From Tubulanus polymorphus (lineage: Eukaryota; Nemertea; Palaeonemertea; Tubulaniformes; Tubulanidae): a stretch of 64,000 nucleotides of DNA. The position numbers and the translations under genes were made by a program. How positions within the stretch are numbered: position 1 is the first letter of the stretch; each line of letters begins with the position of its first letter. Where the stretch lies: assembly GCF_964204645.1 (NCBI RefSeq), contig NC_134030.1, positions 21,643,210-21,707,209 of the forward strand, read 5' to 3'. The notes beneath the pieces were generated by a model. That model worked only from the letters and a program-made list of their open reading frames with translations. It was not told the DNA's origin and did not search any database. Below are positions 40,701 through 55,700 of the stretch, in pieces.

Positions 40701-43700
40701 AGATAGGTTATGAAGCTGTGAAGAAATCAACATTTATTCAATGTCGATTGAGGAAATACAATGAGATACAACTACAGAGACCACTTCAATTTCAAATACT
40801 ACATCAAACTGTGATGGATGTTACGTGTAAGTAAAAAAGACATGTTTATGCCCCAGGCTTGATTTTAACTGAGAGGGGATAGATTTACCCGCGTCGGAAT
40901 ATGCCGTCGCTGCCGCGAGTGACGTTGACAGCCTGGAGGACGCAATTGTTGACCGATTTTTTTCAAACTTGGTACACAACTGGGGCATCACTTTGGCCAG
41001 AACCATATCATAAAGTGGGTCGATGCGGTTCACATTATGGTCACCAGGGGCCGCCATGAGAAACGACGTTAACAGTCTAGAAGCCGCTGTTGTCGACCGA
41101 TTTTCTTAAAACTTCATACATGAGTAGGGCTTCACTTGGGGGAACCCTATTTGAGATTAAGTTGATGCGATTTAAATTATGGCCACCAGGGGAAAACAGC
41201 CCAGAGGCTGCAACTGTTGATCAATTTTTTGATACTTTCTAACGCATTTACCACAAACCCTGTAACTTCACGTGTGGCGGTGAATTTCGGGTCGCTTTGC
41301 CTCATTCTAGTTATGAGAGAATTTCCAGACAATATCATATTGACGTCTGGTATGAGTTAAGGATATTTATACAGGAATGTCCCTGTCATATTTTAGATTG
41401 CCCGACAAACGACTTATGTCGCATGAGACCTGAACAAGTTTCAGGAGTCACTCAAACGTGTCCCCTGATAATCAAACATTAATTAAACATTTATGGGAGG
41501 GTTTAAGTAAAACTTTGTACTGCCCTGGCTTTTGTACAGCCTGATATCAGCCAAACACCTGCCACCACGAATGATATATTTTTCCATATTTAATGGATGA
41601 ACATTTTCTCATAGTTAAACGGGTCCAGTAGAAATATGAAAAGATGATAAAATGATTAAGTAAATAATTAATGATATCTAAAAAGTACATTTATATCTTT
41701 TTCTTTCAGATTTTCCCGATAGAATTCAAAGACGAGGTACTTTCACCGGACAACCTGATATTAAAACTGAAGGAGAAAATGTAGACTATATTTGTAGAAC
41801 AGAAGGTGGGAGGCCCGATCCTACAGTGATATACCAACAGAAGAGAAGAGGTTCTGAACAATGGGAAGCAATTCCTCCTGATCCACAAACTAAAAGAGTA
41901 GCACTCAAAGGGCATTTAAAAGGTTTTGACACGACCTACAAGTTCAAAGCTAATTTCAAACAGCACAATGGAACGTCATTTCGATGTGCTGTAAAGGAGA
42001 ACCTTACGTTTCCAGAACCTCAGCAATTTAATCCAATCATTGTTCATTGTAAGTAACAGATTTATTTGTTGTATTTGAGAAATCTTCCTAAGAATAACAG
42101 CATGGGTGGATCTAGGATTTTTCAAAGGGGGGGGTCTGCGAGACGGGCGATCGAAAATAATTTTATAAAATTGTGAAAAATCCTCGGGAAAATGGTGGAA
42201 TTCGATGAAATCTTGCTGCTGAGTCATAGTGCTGCGGTTACGATGAAGTGATGATAATTCTAATGAGATACCCACACGATTCATGGGGAAATGTATTTAT
42301 CTAAAATGTGTCATTATAATTTACAATTTTGGTTGTATCTTAAACGTTTTCGCAATCGCAAAAATTCAGATTATTTTGATTGGTTAAATGACCGTTTATC
42401 GGACACAGACTATAAAGTTTAGCGGAATGGCTGTAACCGAACGAAAAAGAGGGTCTCATGACAAATATGGGTCGGATCTTCACTGATATAATGACATATA
42501 CACAGCGCTGGGGTGATAGCTGCGCTACTGTAAGATCTGATTCTGAGGCAGAGAAGTACCAATCTCATGGGGCCTACTGCAAATAATCTCAAACCATTTT
42601 CATCTTCGGTTTTCCATAGACAAGTTTTTGAAAATGGCTCATAGATTTGAGTGGAAAGGTCAAACTATCAGATAGTTTTTTTTTTTTTATCGTGGGTTTT
42701 TGTCGACCATTTTCATCTTCTTAATTCAACAAACAGTGCGAGTTATCAGAAACGCTTCATAATTTCGATGTGAAAAGATTTGCTGATCTCGCGCTGAGAC
42801 ATGCTTGCTCGTGGGGGCGGGGGTTTCACGGTTGCGAATTTGATTCCTCAACCGAGTCAATCATGACCTAGCGCGCCGATATCTGCCGAACTGCCGTGAA
42901 GATTAGAGCTATTTACATGAAAAGACCTTTTACAAATTTTTCGGGAGGCATTAGAGGGGGTACAGCTAGCCACCCTATTCACCCCCTAGATCCGCCCCTG
43001 ATAAATGTATAAAGTTTTCCCTGCTACGATACCCCAGGGGCCGGTTGCATAGTCATGGCTTAGACTTAATACCAGTCTAAGACCAACTTAGTTCTATAGC
43101 CAATCTAACTACTTAAGACCAGTCTTAAGATTTAAGACCACTTATGGACTTAAGTCACGACTGTGCAACTGGCCCCAGGCCTTTGTAGACCTATCCGCCC
43201 TTAGTATAGTCAGGAGCGTGGCAGGAATTTCACAATGTCAAGTTCCAATCCCTACCAAGGGAGGAACGTGGCAGAGTCTCACGATGTCATCAGGTTCGAA
43301 TCCCTGCTGAGAGAAGATGGGTCTACTATGACAGGGCTTAAGAACTGTGCTAGGTCAGATATTACTTTTACTAATGTTTTGTTTGTTTTTCAATCAGATT
43401 TTGCTGCACCAGTTTACAAGAAATCCAGTGAAAATGAAACAAATGCAGCGTATATTGTAACAGTCAATAGTAACCCATTGACTCAACAAGTTACATGTGA
43501 CCCTCCAGCTGTCGTTCAAAAACTATCAAACTCTCAGTGGAATATAACGATACCTCTCGTAAATAGTACCACAACTGACTATAGAGGGCAGTGTTTGGCT
43601 GATGGTAACAAAGAAAGGGTCATTGATGTCGCTGGTTATCATCACGCCGGTCCAACTGATGAACCAGGTAAGATTCCGCGTCAGAACTGGACTTGTTGAC

Positions 43701-46700
43701 CCCACTCAGCGCGGGACTTAGGCAAAACGTTTTGTGAAAAACGTGTTTTCTGTTTTGGCGAAACAAATGTTATTTCGTGTGCGGCTAGGTTAATTCTCAA
43801 TTTGAAGCTAAGCTCAGGTCCGTATCATGTTGTCGGAAACGGTCTGCGATGTTTTCATCGGGAATTCTGAAAATTTGATGCGTTTTAGGCGCATTTCCAG
43901 CGAATGTTAGTGAATAGAGTTCATATGAAAAAGTCGCTGAAACACAATGCGTAATCTAATGAATTTTCTTTGACAAAATTAGCGGAACTCGGGATCTTCG
44001 TGGGTTCGCACCCAACACACCCCCCTTGGGTACGGGCCTGATACTATTTCTAATTACAGGGAATATCATGCAGGTGTGAAGTGGCCTAGTTTACAAAGTA
44101 GACCTACAAATCAAAACACGCTCAGTAAAAATGAGACACCGCGTGTGGAAAGTTGTTTATCGATACTTTGGTTTTTTGGATTTTGTACGTAATGTGTCTT
44201 CGATGGTGATTTCTAGGTCATTTCTGCCAACTTTTCAATGATTGAAAAGTTGTATTTTTGAAGAAAAGTTTGATGTACTTTTTTGACATGATGAAGGTGA
44301 AGTTCCTTGTTCCTTTATATTGTTTTACCAATGTATGTGTTATTTTGAATCGCGCCAATATTTGAATTTATAAAGTACTTTGGTAAACAAGGGTCAAGGA
44401 GTATGAACAAGTTCTATTTTCTAAGACCTAATCAAAATGGCCGTAGCCAATCAGTGATGAGTATTACTACCACTGTTCTTACGACTAGATGACCGCGTCA
44501 TAATTCGACCTGAGCTTAGTTTAAGTCGTCTAAATCTAAAGCCATCATCTGGGTAGTCACATAACTGTGGGTCAATTTTTGTTTGCAATTTAATTCACGA
44601 AAATTGTAAAAAAGATTTCGATACGTCAACATAGTGGAGTCTTGTGATGTCATCAGATTTGAATCCCTGCACAGGAAGAACAGGATGACTTGACTCTCAG
44701 TATTAACTGAACTCAGCGTATTACATTCAAATAATACTTTAGCATTTTCTACTTTCTATTTCGAAACTGTTTGACCCGATCGAGGAACTGTTAGTTGTTC
44801 GCATTTCGAAAACAACTTATTTACTTTATTTAGACGCTATTTGAGCTTTGAAATTATGGAACAATAAATTTTTGTTTGACCTAGTTAATTATTCAATTCA
44901 ATTGCTGTTACTTTTATCAATAGTTACAATAGAATAATTTCTAGCTTTATATAATTCAATTGCTGATTTGTTTGAATTTCAGTTCCAGATGAAGGGATTG
45001 GGGGAATAGTGTTTGGTGTACTGATATTACTGATTCTGATAATACTGTTTATACTGTGTCTTTGTGGCTGCTGTAAGTTTGACCTAAAACCATCATTTAA
45101 TCTGAAAAACAATAACAGACAAACTTGAAATAAAATACTGTGTTATTTCTAATTGACAGTGCGGTGCAGAAAACCTGATGATCAACTGTGTAGATGTGGA
45201 AATTGTAAGTCCTGTAATAATTCATTATACATAATGCTTAAAATTGAAAAAAATAGTTTACAAGGCTGGAGGGAGTCAAGGGTCCCAAGGTGGTACACAG
45301 TTGATTCTCGATTCTCAGTCAAAATTTTAAATTTCGGGACCCTAGTTGCAGAGTCTTATTCAAAAAGTGGTCGTAAAGTATTAGACTGGTCTTAAATTGT
45401 TAGATTGGTTATAGAAACCAAAATGAGCTTAGACTGATCTTAAGCTGTTAGATTGGCTATAGAACCGAAATCAGCTTAGACTGGTCTTAAGCTGTTAGAT
45501 TGGTTATAGAAACCAAAATCAGCTTAGACTGATCTTAAGTGGTTAGATTGGTTATAGAACTAAAATGAGCTTAGACTGGTCTTAAGCTGTTAGATAGGCC
45601 ACAGAACTAAAACTGTCTTAAACTGGTCTTGAATCTAAGCCATCACTGTGCAAATGGCCCTATTACAAAACATTTAGTTCATTGTCGATTGAAATGATTG
45701 TACACTGACAAGACTGTTCCCGACAGTGGCAGATAATTGAGAGTTCATGAGATCTGAAATTATAGCCTCACCTCTAGATATGCTTGATATTGCATACATG
45801 GGTTCAAGATCAATATAATTTTGTGTGCTCGCATTTGAACGGAAAAATGATAATTCAAAAAATAATTAGTCACTCCAAACATAAAAATACTGTATTTTGT
45901 TTTCCAGTGCTGTGTATCTATAGAAAACCTGCTGATAAACTGTTTAGATGTATTTGTCGCACCGAGGACTCGTCGGACGATGAACTATGTGTTTGTTGTT
46001 GCTGTAAGTGTCATAGAAAAATACCATCGTAGAATCGTAGAAAGGATTATCGCAAATTAGAATAATTTGTTTGTTTGTTTTAAGTGACTTGCAAATTACC
46101 TGCTGCCGATGAACCTGATAGTAAGGATGCCTCCTCAGATGAACTGTGTCATTGTTGTTGCTGTGAGTTCTATATATAAACTGATAATGATTAATAGTCA
46201 GTAACTGTAGAATAAACTGTTGTATTATTTCTATTTGCAGTGGTGTTGAGAAGTGAGCCGTGTACATGTAATTGCTGTAAGTTGTATTAACATTGAAAAC
46301 ATTGATGATTGATCCTGCAAAATTAACTGTTATTGTCATTGGACATTCATACAATTGAATTCAAAGTCTAAGAGTGTTTGAGAGTCTTCGTTCACAGTTG
46401 GTATTGATGTTAATAATCTTCAGACCGAGTTCATCGTAGATGATTAAAATCAGTTTTGTTTAAACACGAGAAAGTTTCACAGTATCATCAGTTCAATTGT
46501 GGCCTCAAAATGAATCATAGCATTAGCTACGTTTATGGATAGCATTAATATTATCCTATTTCTCTGGTGGATCAGTTGGTTAGGTTTTGTTGTGTGTCAG
46601 GTGATTGTGCTTCATGTAAATAAACAGTATTTCTGTTTTCTAATTAACAGTACCGTGTTTGTGTCCGAAATCTAAAGATGTGATTGAATTGTTGCGTTGG

Positions 46701-49700
46701 ACAAGTGAAACCTGGTATGAAAAAGGTAAGATTCTCTCACATGATTTACTGCGCATATTCTCAGATATCGGTTTGATAATGTTTAGGTGTTGTTTTCTCT
46801 TTGTAGATCATGAGAATTGGGTGAAAACACGTGACCAACTGCAGCCGGGTATTTATAGAATTATTAACCCTTTATTTCTATAACATGTAGAATATCTCGC
46901 ATGAATACAGTTCATAGTTTTAGAAATCATCCACTAATCATCTGAATGATATACATGTACAACAGATATTGCTTCATTTGTATCACACAATCACAGTTGT
47001 AATTTATAACCTCGAGTTAATGCTTTTGCTAATCACTTCAGTAGTTCAAAGATTGTCATGATTGCAATCAAGATGGCTGACTGGTGGCTATTTTTGTTTG
47101 GCAAAATAAGCTATTTTTTCTAATTTTTGAAGATTTTTTTATCAATTTTTGTAAGGTTTATTTGCGGCCTAAAAATTGGCATAATTGTCCAGATGGCTGA
47201 CTGGTGGTCATTTTTGTTCGCTGAAAATGAGTTTTTGCACATTTCAAAGGTTTCTTGAGAAATATCAAAGATGTTTTGATATTTTGTATGAACACTGTAT
47301 CTAGCTGTTCACGTGTCTTGAGGGTTGATGTATGCGTGTATCAGCTCCATGGTAGCCATTTTTCTTCCCAAAAATAAATACTATTTGCACATTTATTAAG
47401 TTATCTATAGAGAAACTTTAAAGATGCTTTCATAAATTTTTCCCGATGTTTGGTTTATACATGTATCTACCCTAGACATATCAGCAGTTCTGAAATTTGA
47501 ATCATCGGAATCAAGATGGCCGACTGGCGGCTATTGTTTGGTAACATCAGCACTTTTTGCACAATTTACTGACTCATATGTGGAACCAGCATGTTATGTT
47601 TTATTGTTTGTTTTTGGTAGATGTTTAATGCAATTAACTCACAATTAACTCACAATTTCTATCTGTGAAGCACATTTGTAATAATGGCCTCCTAGATTAA
47701 CTCACTGGATACAATGGAAACTCGTTTACGCAATGAAATAAACCAAATAATTTGGACCAAGAAACTTTTAAATTTTTCCATGCATTTCAGGTGTCATCTC
47801 TTAGGGCTACAGTTATTTTGGCTCACGTGGCAACCTATCAATATATTATCATATATTATACATTATGTAATTGTTCTTTATTGATGAAATTAACATTACA
47901 TTACTTAAACATTTATTCAAACCGTAAAAGATGACTGCCTCCGAAATCTCCCTATGACATCATCAAATTGCTTCTAGTGTTCGGTTCTATAGACCACTGC
48001 CAGATGGGAGAAAATGATCCAATCAATTTGATGATGTCATAGGGGGATTTAGGAAGAAGCTGAGTTGTAAAACGAGGTTCCGCTGTACACAGAAGGCTTT
48101 ATATACAAGATGGTCGTTTCTCAATATTTTTCTATCGTGGAAATCTTCTTCTGACCAGAAACTGGTCAATTACGTCATCACTTGGCGATCAATGATTCCA
48201 CTTGTGGCAAGTGAGGATCCACCAGGTGTCGCTAGTGTGCAGTAAGACCAATAAAGGATTCTGCTCACAGCAAGTGAGGATCCACCAGGTGTCGCTAGTG
48301 TGGAGTAGGACATCAACTACTGCTGCAAGAGAGGATTCCACTTGTGGCAAGTGAGGATCCACCAGGTGTCGCTAGTGTGGAGTAGGACATCAACTACTGC
48401 TACAATAGAAGATTCCACGTGAAAATGAACTATATGTGAGAAACACCCTTAATTAAAGAACGCTTTTAAATGTCGCTTTTTCATTTATATTCGTAGCTGG
48501 AGACTTTGAGGTCATTGAAACATTCAGTGCAGGTATAATCATTGTAATATCATTTGACTTGAAAAAAATATGAATTCAAAATGTTCGTTTGTAAAACAAC
48601 TGTTTGTTTGTGACGTCAGTGATTTCATTTGAAACTTAATTTACTATGAATTATCTATTTCTCTTTTATAGAAATTGTAAGAATTATTGTTGATGTTTAC
48701 GGAACTGAGAATGATTGGGTGATAACAAGAGATAAGGATAAACAAGGTAAGAGGAGTGAGAGGTAAGAGTAGTGAGTGGTAAGTGTAGTGAGTGAAAAGA
48801 GTAGTGAGAGGTAAGAGGAGTGAGTGGTAAGAGTAGTGAGAGGTAAGAGGGGTGAGTGGTAAGAGTAGTGAGAGGTAAGAGGATTGAGAGGTAAGAGGAG
48901 TGAGAGGTAAGAGGAGTGAGAGGTAAGAGTAGTGAGTGGTAAGTGTAGTGAGTGGTAAGAGTAGTGAGAGGTAAGAGTAGTGAGAGGTAAGAGGAGTGAG
49001 AGGTAAGAGGAGTGAGAGGTAAGAGTAGTGAGTGGTAAGAGAAGTGTGTGATAGGTGGAGAGTGTTGTGTCAGTAATCGTTGAGGTGATGTGGGTCTCTG
49101 ATGCCAGGGAGGAACAGAACTGGAACAGCTTTCGTTGGTTGGTTCCAATCATGGATACTGTCTGTCTCTAAATATGACACTTCTGCCTCCTATCTTCATC
49201 CAACAGTAATTCAAACTGTTTGATGCACAGTTTATTTGAATATTGAACAAATACTTTCTATATTTCATTTCAGCAATAGCTATCAGAGAATTCCTGTTTG
49301 GACAGTTATCACATGATCAAAGTAAGTTATTGTTTACCTATAGTTTGTTTTAACTTCATATACATGATTACATGCACATGTGTGTTTGTTATGTGAACAT
49401 GTACATGTGAGTTATCCATACATGTACATGTCAGTTATGGGAACATGTACATGTTACGTTTAAATGGACTTCTGAGTACTTCTGCATACATGTACATACA
49501 TGTTAGTAATACATACATGTATGTACATGTATGTGCACAAGTAGATGTGAGTGATGTTAACATGCACACGTGAATTCCTGTAACATGTTGAGTTCACTTG
49601 TGCAAATGAGTTCAGATTACATGGAGTTTGATCAATATATTTTCAGGTATGTTAGATTTGGTGAAAGAAATCCTAAGTAAGTTTACGAAACGACTCAATA

Positions 49701-52700
49701 TTTCCTCTTCAACTCGAATCTTGGATTCAAATGTGTTTATAATTATCTATTGACAGGAAAATACGCGAGAATAAACAATTTAAAAACGAAACTATCAAAT
49801 GAGATCGGTAAGAGTTGATTGAATACAGTAATTGATGTAATGAGTTTATTGATTATTATTCTACTGTCAACTCATTTTGTAAATGTATTACAGATACATT
49901 ACTGAACAAGAAGAGGTCAATAGATGGCGCTGATGCAGTTTACAATAGAGATGAAGGTACCGCACTATTATTCACTGATATTCACTGTTCACAGCTAGAG
50001 AGTTTGTAATCTGTAAACCTGATAGAAGCGGCCGGTAGAGAGTTTTTAATCTGTAAACCTGATAGAAGCGGCCGGTAGAGAGTTTGTAATCTGTAAACCT
50101 GATAGAAGCGGCCGGTAGAGAGTTTGTAATCTGTAAACCTGATAGAAGCGGCCGGTAGAGAGTTTGTAATCTATAAACCTGATAGAAGCGGCCGGTAGAG
50201 AGTTTATAATCTGTAAACCTGATAGAAGCGGCCGGTAGAGAGTTTGTAATCTGTAAACCTGTTAGAAGCGACCGGTAGAGAGTTTATAATCTGTAAACCT
50301 GATAGAAGCGACCGGTAGAGAGTTTGTAATCTGTAAACCTGATAGAAGCGGCCGGTAGAGAGTTTGTACTCTGTAAACCTGATAGAAGCGGCCCCGGAAG
50401 AGAGTTTGTAATCTGTAAACCCGATAGAAGCGGCCGGTAGAGAGTTTGTAATCTGTAAACCTGATAGAAGCGGCCGGTAGAGAGTTTATAATCTGTAAAC
50501 CTGATAGAAGCGGCCGGTAGAGAGTTTATAATCTGTATACCTGATAGAAGCGGCCAGTAGAGAGTTTGTAATCTATAAACCTGATAGAAGCGGCCGGTAG
50601 AGAGTTTGTAATCTGTAAACCTGATAGAAGCGGCCGGTAGAGAGTTTGTAATCTGTAAACCTGATAGAAGCGGCCGGTAGAGAGTTTGTAATCTGTAAAC
50701 CTGATAGAAGCGGCCGGTAGAGAGTTTGTAATCTGTAAACCGGGTCAGGGTCAAACTTAAGTTATAGCAAAATAATGAGACATATATTGATTTCTTCAAG
50801 TGGTTAATGTTTTAACATGTTTCAGGTGAAATTCATGTTAGTTTTATTACGCAATTGAATGAAGAGAAAAGACCCCTGACAGACAAAGAGAAACAGTTCA
50901 ACAGAGATGGTGAGTAAAACTATGAATTCTATCTCCAGTTGAGTTCCAGTTTGATGTTTGCGCACAGCGAATTGCCAACAAGTTTTAAAAGTGCTTTATT
51001 CTGACACAAAGTATCAATTTTCACTGAAAATGCATTTTGAAATATGTCTTCCAATGATTCGCAAAATTAAGCGAGTGGTTAAAGAGCTACTACTTTATGT
51101 GAATCACTGAGCTTATACTGGAAGCTAAAAACATTTTATATATTGTAGTTTTTGTCAGTTTCAAATCCTCAGTAAACGGTTTTAATGTATTTGCATATTT
51201 TCAGTTGCTTCAGCAGTTGAAGCTATTGTTGATTTGTTTGCTAAAATGTCCGGTAGGTTCCATAAATCATTTCAGTAAAAATACTGTGGAGTTTGTTGTG
51301 GAATCATTGAATAATTGATTGTGTTTATTTTTACTGTAGATGCTGAATTATGTGAACGAGGAATATTCAACATAAAACGTAGGTTTTAATTCTCATTTTA
51401 TCCTCAAATGTTTATAAATACATGTGCTCTATAATCTACTTTACATGTACATGTGAGTTCTCTGTACATGTACATGTCAGTTCTCAATACACATACATGT
51501 TAGTTCTCTGTACATACGTATACAACTGAGTTACGTGTACATGCGACTTTTCTTACTTGTGAGTTCTGAGCGAAATATTTTCTTCAAATACTTTTTCGTT
51601 ATATTTCAGCTACTGTTGAAATTGCTGGTAAGTTGTAATATTCACTATGATGTTTAAACTGGAGTCTGTTCATTTATAACTGAAATATCACTGTATCTTT
51701 TTATAGAAATGTTTGTGAAAGATACACTTAATAAAGAAGTTAAACAACAGAATGGTGAGTGTTCAGTTAATCTAGGAATCTATCAAGGGAGGAGGGCTTA
51801 CGACTATAAACTGATTACAAATTAAAAATATTTTGTCTAATTACAGGAAAACTAGTCACACAAATAGAAAACCAGAAAGTAACTGATGAAACAAAGATAG
51901 GTTTGTTATACGATAAACTAATTATCATAATTTATCCATAATTTATTGAAATATTGTCAGTGAATCTTGTTTATTAAACTATCTCCCGGTACTGAAAACA
52001 TGTAGTTAGAAATTAACCCCGCGATAGTTATACCTTTATGGTTGGTATTACAGAAATGGGAGTGGCTGACCGGGACCGTTCTGTGAGCAAAGATATCTGT
52101 GGTAAGACTGAAAATGTTGTTCTTTCCTTATTTTTCACGCTTATTACAAATCATTTCCTTAATGAAAAATCCGAAGTACAATAAAACCAGCTAGACCCGG
52201 TGATGTAGAACAATTGGTAACTTTGTCGAAATTCATCCGCTTTGTGGGAAATTTAAGGTTTTATAAAACCCGATAACCCAGATGTATATGGATGAAATTC
52301 TAGTTTGAACTGATCTGATCAATATTCATGTTATTTTATTCTATTCATTTGTAGAATCAGTTTTATTGGCGTCAAGTTTGCAGAAATTAGAAGAGAACAA
52401 ACATTCTACAGAACTAGATAAAAGTAAGTTTAAACTTTCTTTGTCCCTAGAACTAAATTTACCGAGTATTTGATGACCATGAATTGAAGATGAAATTTAT
52501 CGATGTCATCGGATTATCAGAAGCATCTGTTATGATTCAGAGCCAAGTTTTAAGTGGTGTTAAACTAAGAATGTTGCTAGGTGACAGTTTGTATCGATAT
52601 GAATAATCTTCAGACTGAGTTCATCGTAGATGATTAAAATCAGTTGTGTTTAAACGCAAAGAAGTTACCCAGTATCGTCAGTACAAAATCAATCAGTTTT

Positions 52701-55700
52701 AAGAAACCGTGTTTGGATTGTCATGCATACATCACATTGGGTAGCTCTGAGAATATCCAAATCATATCATTAGAGGCTAGCTGAGGGTGATTTCTGTCCA
52801 AATGTTCCATTTTGGGAAATTATTTTTTCATTTATTTATTTCATTGTTCAACTATATTTTCAGGTATTTTTGAAATAAGCCGAGATGTTTTAGGTAAGAA
52901 CTAAATATTACTAACAAACTATAAATACCGAGGTCTAGGGTCGAGAGCAGACGCTTTAAAAGAAATTTCTAGCGGACAAACTCTCAATTTTCTGATAAAA
53001 AACTTGTTGGATTGAATTTTAATCAGATATTTGAAAAGAAGTTTAGATTAGAAGTATTGATTTTAGCAGTAGTTGATGCTGTGTTTGATCAAACCTAATC
53101 ATGAATTATTCTTTTTTTCAGAAATGAAATTGAAAATCGCAGTTTTCAAATCTATCAAAGGTAAGAGGTCTCTGTATGGAATATACATCAGAGTCAGCAG
53201 GGTTTGTTCTATCATTTTCCAAGATTCAACCTGAGCTCAATTTGTTTTCTGAGAACTCAATTTCAGTTCTGATGTCATTTTCCTGGTAATTTATCTTCAC
53301 GAATCACTTCTAGAATTGTACGCCGGACGAGCTGAAAGATTTCAGAAAGAACTCAAAGAGAAACTGAAACAAGAGGAAAATGAAGAGAGAAAAAATGAGG
53401 AGGAATTGAACAGAATAATTCACAGTTCAGTTTGTCAGGCGTTTAAATATATCACTGATATGAATGAAAGTAAATATCGATTTTATATATCAAATTATAA
53501 ATGTCACATATTATGTGTGAATGAATGCACATGTAACATGTTGGTTCTTTGATACATTTCAGAAACTCTGATGGATAATAAAGTTGTAGGATATGGAGGT
53601 TTGTAAATAGTTCAATCACAAACCAGTTTTTATCATGAATAATCAGTTTGATTTTCTCTATTTATATTTCAGTGAGTCCAGAAGAGATAAGTGAGTTCTG
53701 ATTGATATTTATAAGTATTCTCAGTAGACTGCGCGCTTGCCGCTGATTTCATGTTGTAATTCGTCATAGTTACCTGTTTATAAGTTGTTTGTTTCTATAT
53801 TGATAGATTCTAAACTACATGAATTAGCCGATAAAGAGTTTAAAGATAAGAAAGGTACTGTACACATTACAAAGTGTGAAATTCAACATGTTTTATTTTT
53901 AAATCTTATTGATGTTTAATATCAATGTTTATTACAGTCGGTAGATTTAATCAAATAAAGACACCTGAAGAAATAGTGACTCTAACACTGAATATACCGG
54001 CACAACTCCGCACTGGTAAGTGACTATACACTGAAACTGTGCAGAATGTAAATATTTCACTGAGTTGAGAATCAGGCAACTCAGTTTGTCACAAACTTCC
54101 GAATGTGTATTTATACAATTTTTACAGTGTTGGATTCAGCTGAAAGATATCGCGTTATTCTGTGGGATAAAGCAGGTATTGTATATAGTATAGGAATTGC
54201 TAGTGTTTTATGAGTATATTTTATACCTGGTCTTTTTAACAATACCTGTAATTGGAAATCTATCCCTGAAATCCGGAAACAGTCCCCCTCAACAGATGAT
54301 GAAATCTTCCTTTACTGCAAGGAAGAATCTTTGAAATCGCTTGGAATACCAGTCCCTGCAAAACAGTCCTCTAGCCCCTGATTTTGAGGAATGCGCCATG
54401 AAAGTAACGATCTATCAGTGGATTATGAGGTTTATCTATCTTCAGAAAAAAACTTAATATCTGAAAGCAACAGTTTAAAAAGTTCCTAGTTTATAATGAA
54501 ACCAAGCTCAATGAATGTTGTGTCTATGTTTGCTGTTTTATATATGAATTTCAGTGGAATATTTCAAGGACGAATTCATTATTGCAATACAATCTGATGA
54601 ATCATTGAAAACTGCTACTCAAACTGCTTTAGATAACAGTAAGTTACATCTACAGTAAACTACATTTACATCTACAGCAAACTACATTTACATCTACAGT
54701 AAACTACATTTACATCTACAGTAAACTACATTTACATCTACAGTAAACTACATTTACATCTACAATAAACTACATTTACATCTACAGTAAACTACATTTA
54801 CATCTACAGTGAACTTTATTTACATCTACAGCAAACTAAATTTACATCTACAGCAAACTAAATTTACATCTACAGTAAACTACATTTACATCTACAGTAA
54901 ACCTAAATTTTACATCTACTGTATTACATCTACAGTAAACTACAATTACATCTACAGTAAACTACATTTACATCTACAGTAAACTACATTTACATAAACA
55001 GTAAACTACATTTACATCTACAGTAAACTACATTTACATCTGGTTTATTCCCATCTCGGGGAAAGGGCGAAATCGGAAGGGGCAAAATGGATAGACACCC
55101 TTACATCTACAGTAAATTTGTTATACATCTACAGTAAAATGCAATTACATCTACAGTAAACAATAAGTTTCAATTATCCTGTTAAGATTTTCATTGAAAC
55201 TTGTTTTTGTTTTTTTCAGATTCAAGAAACTTGAATGATTTATTGAAAAAAGAATTTTTGATAGGTAAAATTGTCTGTCTATTGAAATAATTGTTTTTTT
55301 TTACGAATAAATAATGAATCAATATCACTGCTATAAATTCATATAAGGCCAAAAAATGATCTTGTTTTTCCTAAATGCCGGGTTATTTTTTAAATTCCAA
55401 TATAATCTGTAAGCTGTTCATTTCTAAATCTGTTCATTTCTGGGTCTGTTATTAGCTTGATCATGTGTCTAAAAAAAGTTTTGAACAGCGGCTAAAGGGC
55501 TACCAAGCCCAATGAAATGCTTGTAATAATACTACTACATGGGAGATAGGCGGCCGGCAGGGTCAACTTTTAAGCCCAGCAGAAATGAGAAACAAGGTAT
55601 CAATTTTTTAGCCTTAACAGCTGATTTTACTGTGTAAAACAATTAAATGATTTTCTTCTATTTTTAGTTAATAGAATTTATCGTGATGTCAAATTCAAAA

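Noticed and set aside
47752-47934. Possible extra micro-exon after ATGCATTTCAG at 47,790
   Set aside because: In phase 1 it meets TAG within five codons.
48684-49152. Minus-strand frames of 151-154 codons rich in Leu/Ser/Tyr
   Set aside because: Reverse complement of the donor-derived minisatellite and of exon 14.
50284-50799. 171-codon minus-strand frame
   Set aside because: 40-bp minisatellite; periodic peptide with no start context.
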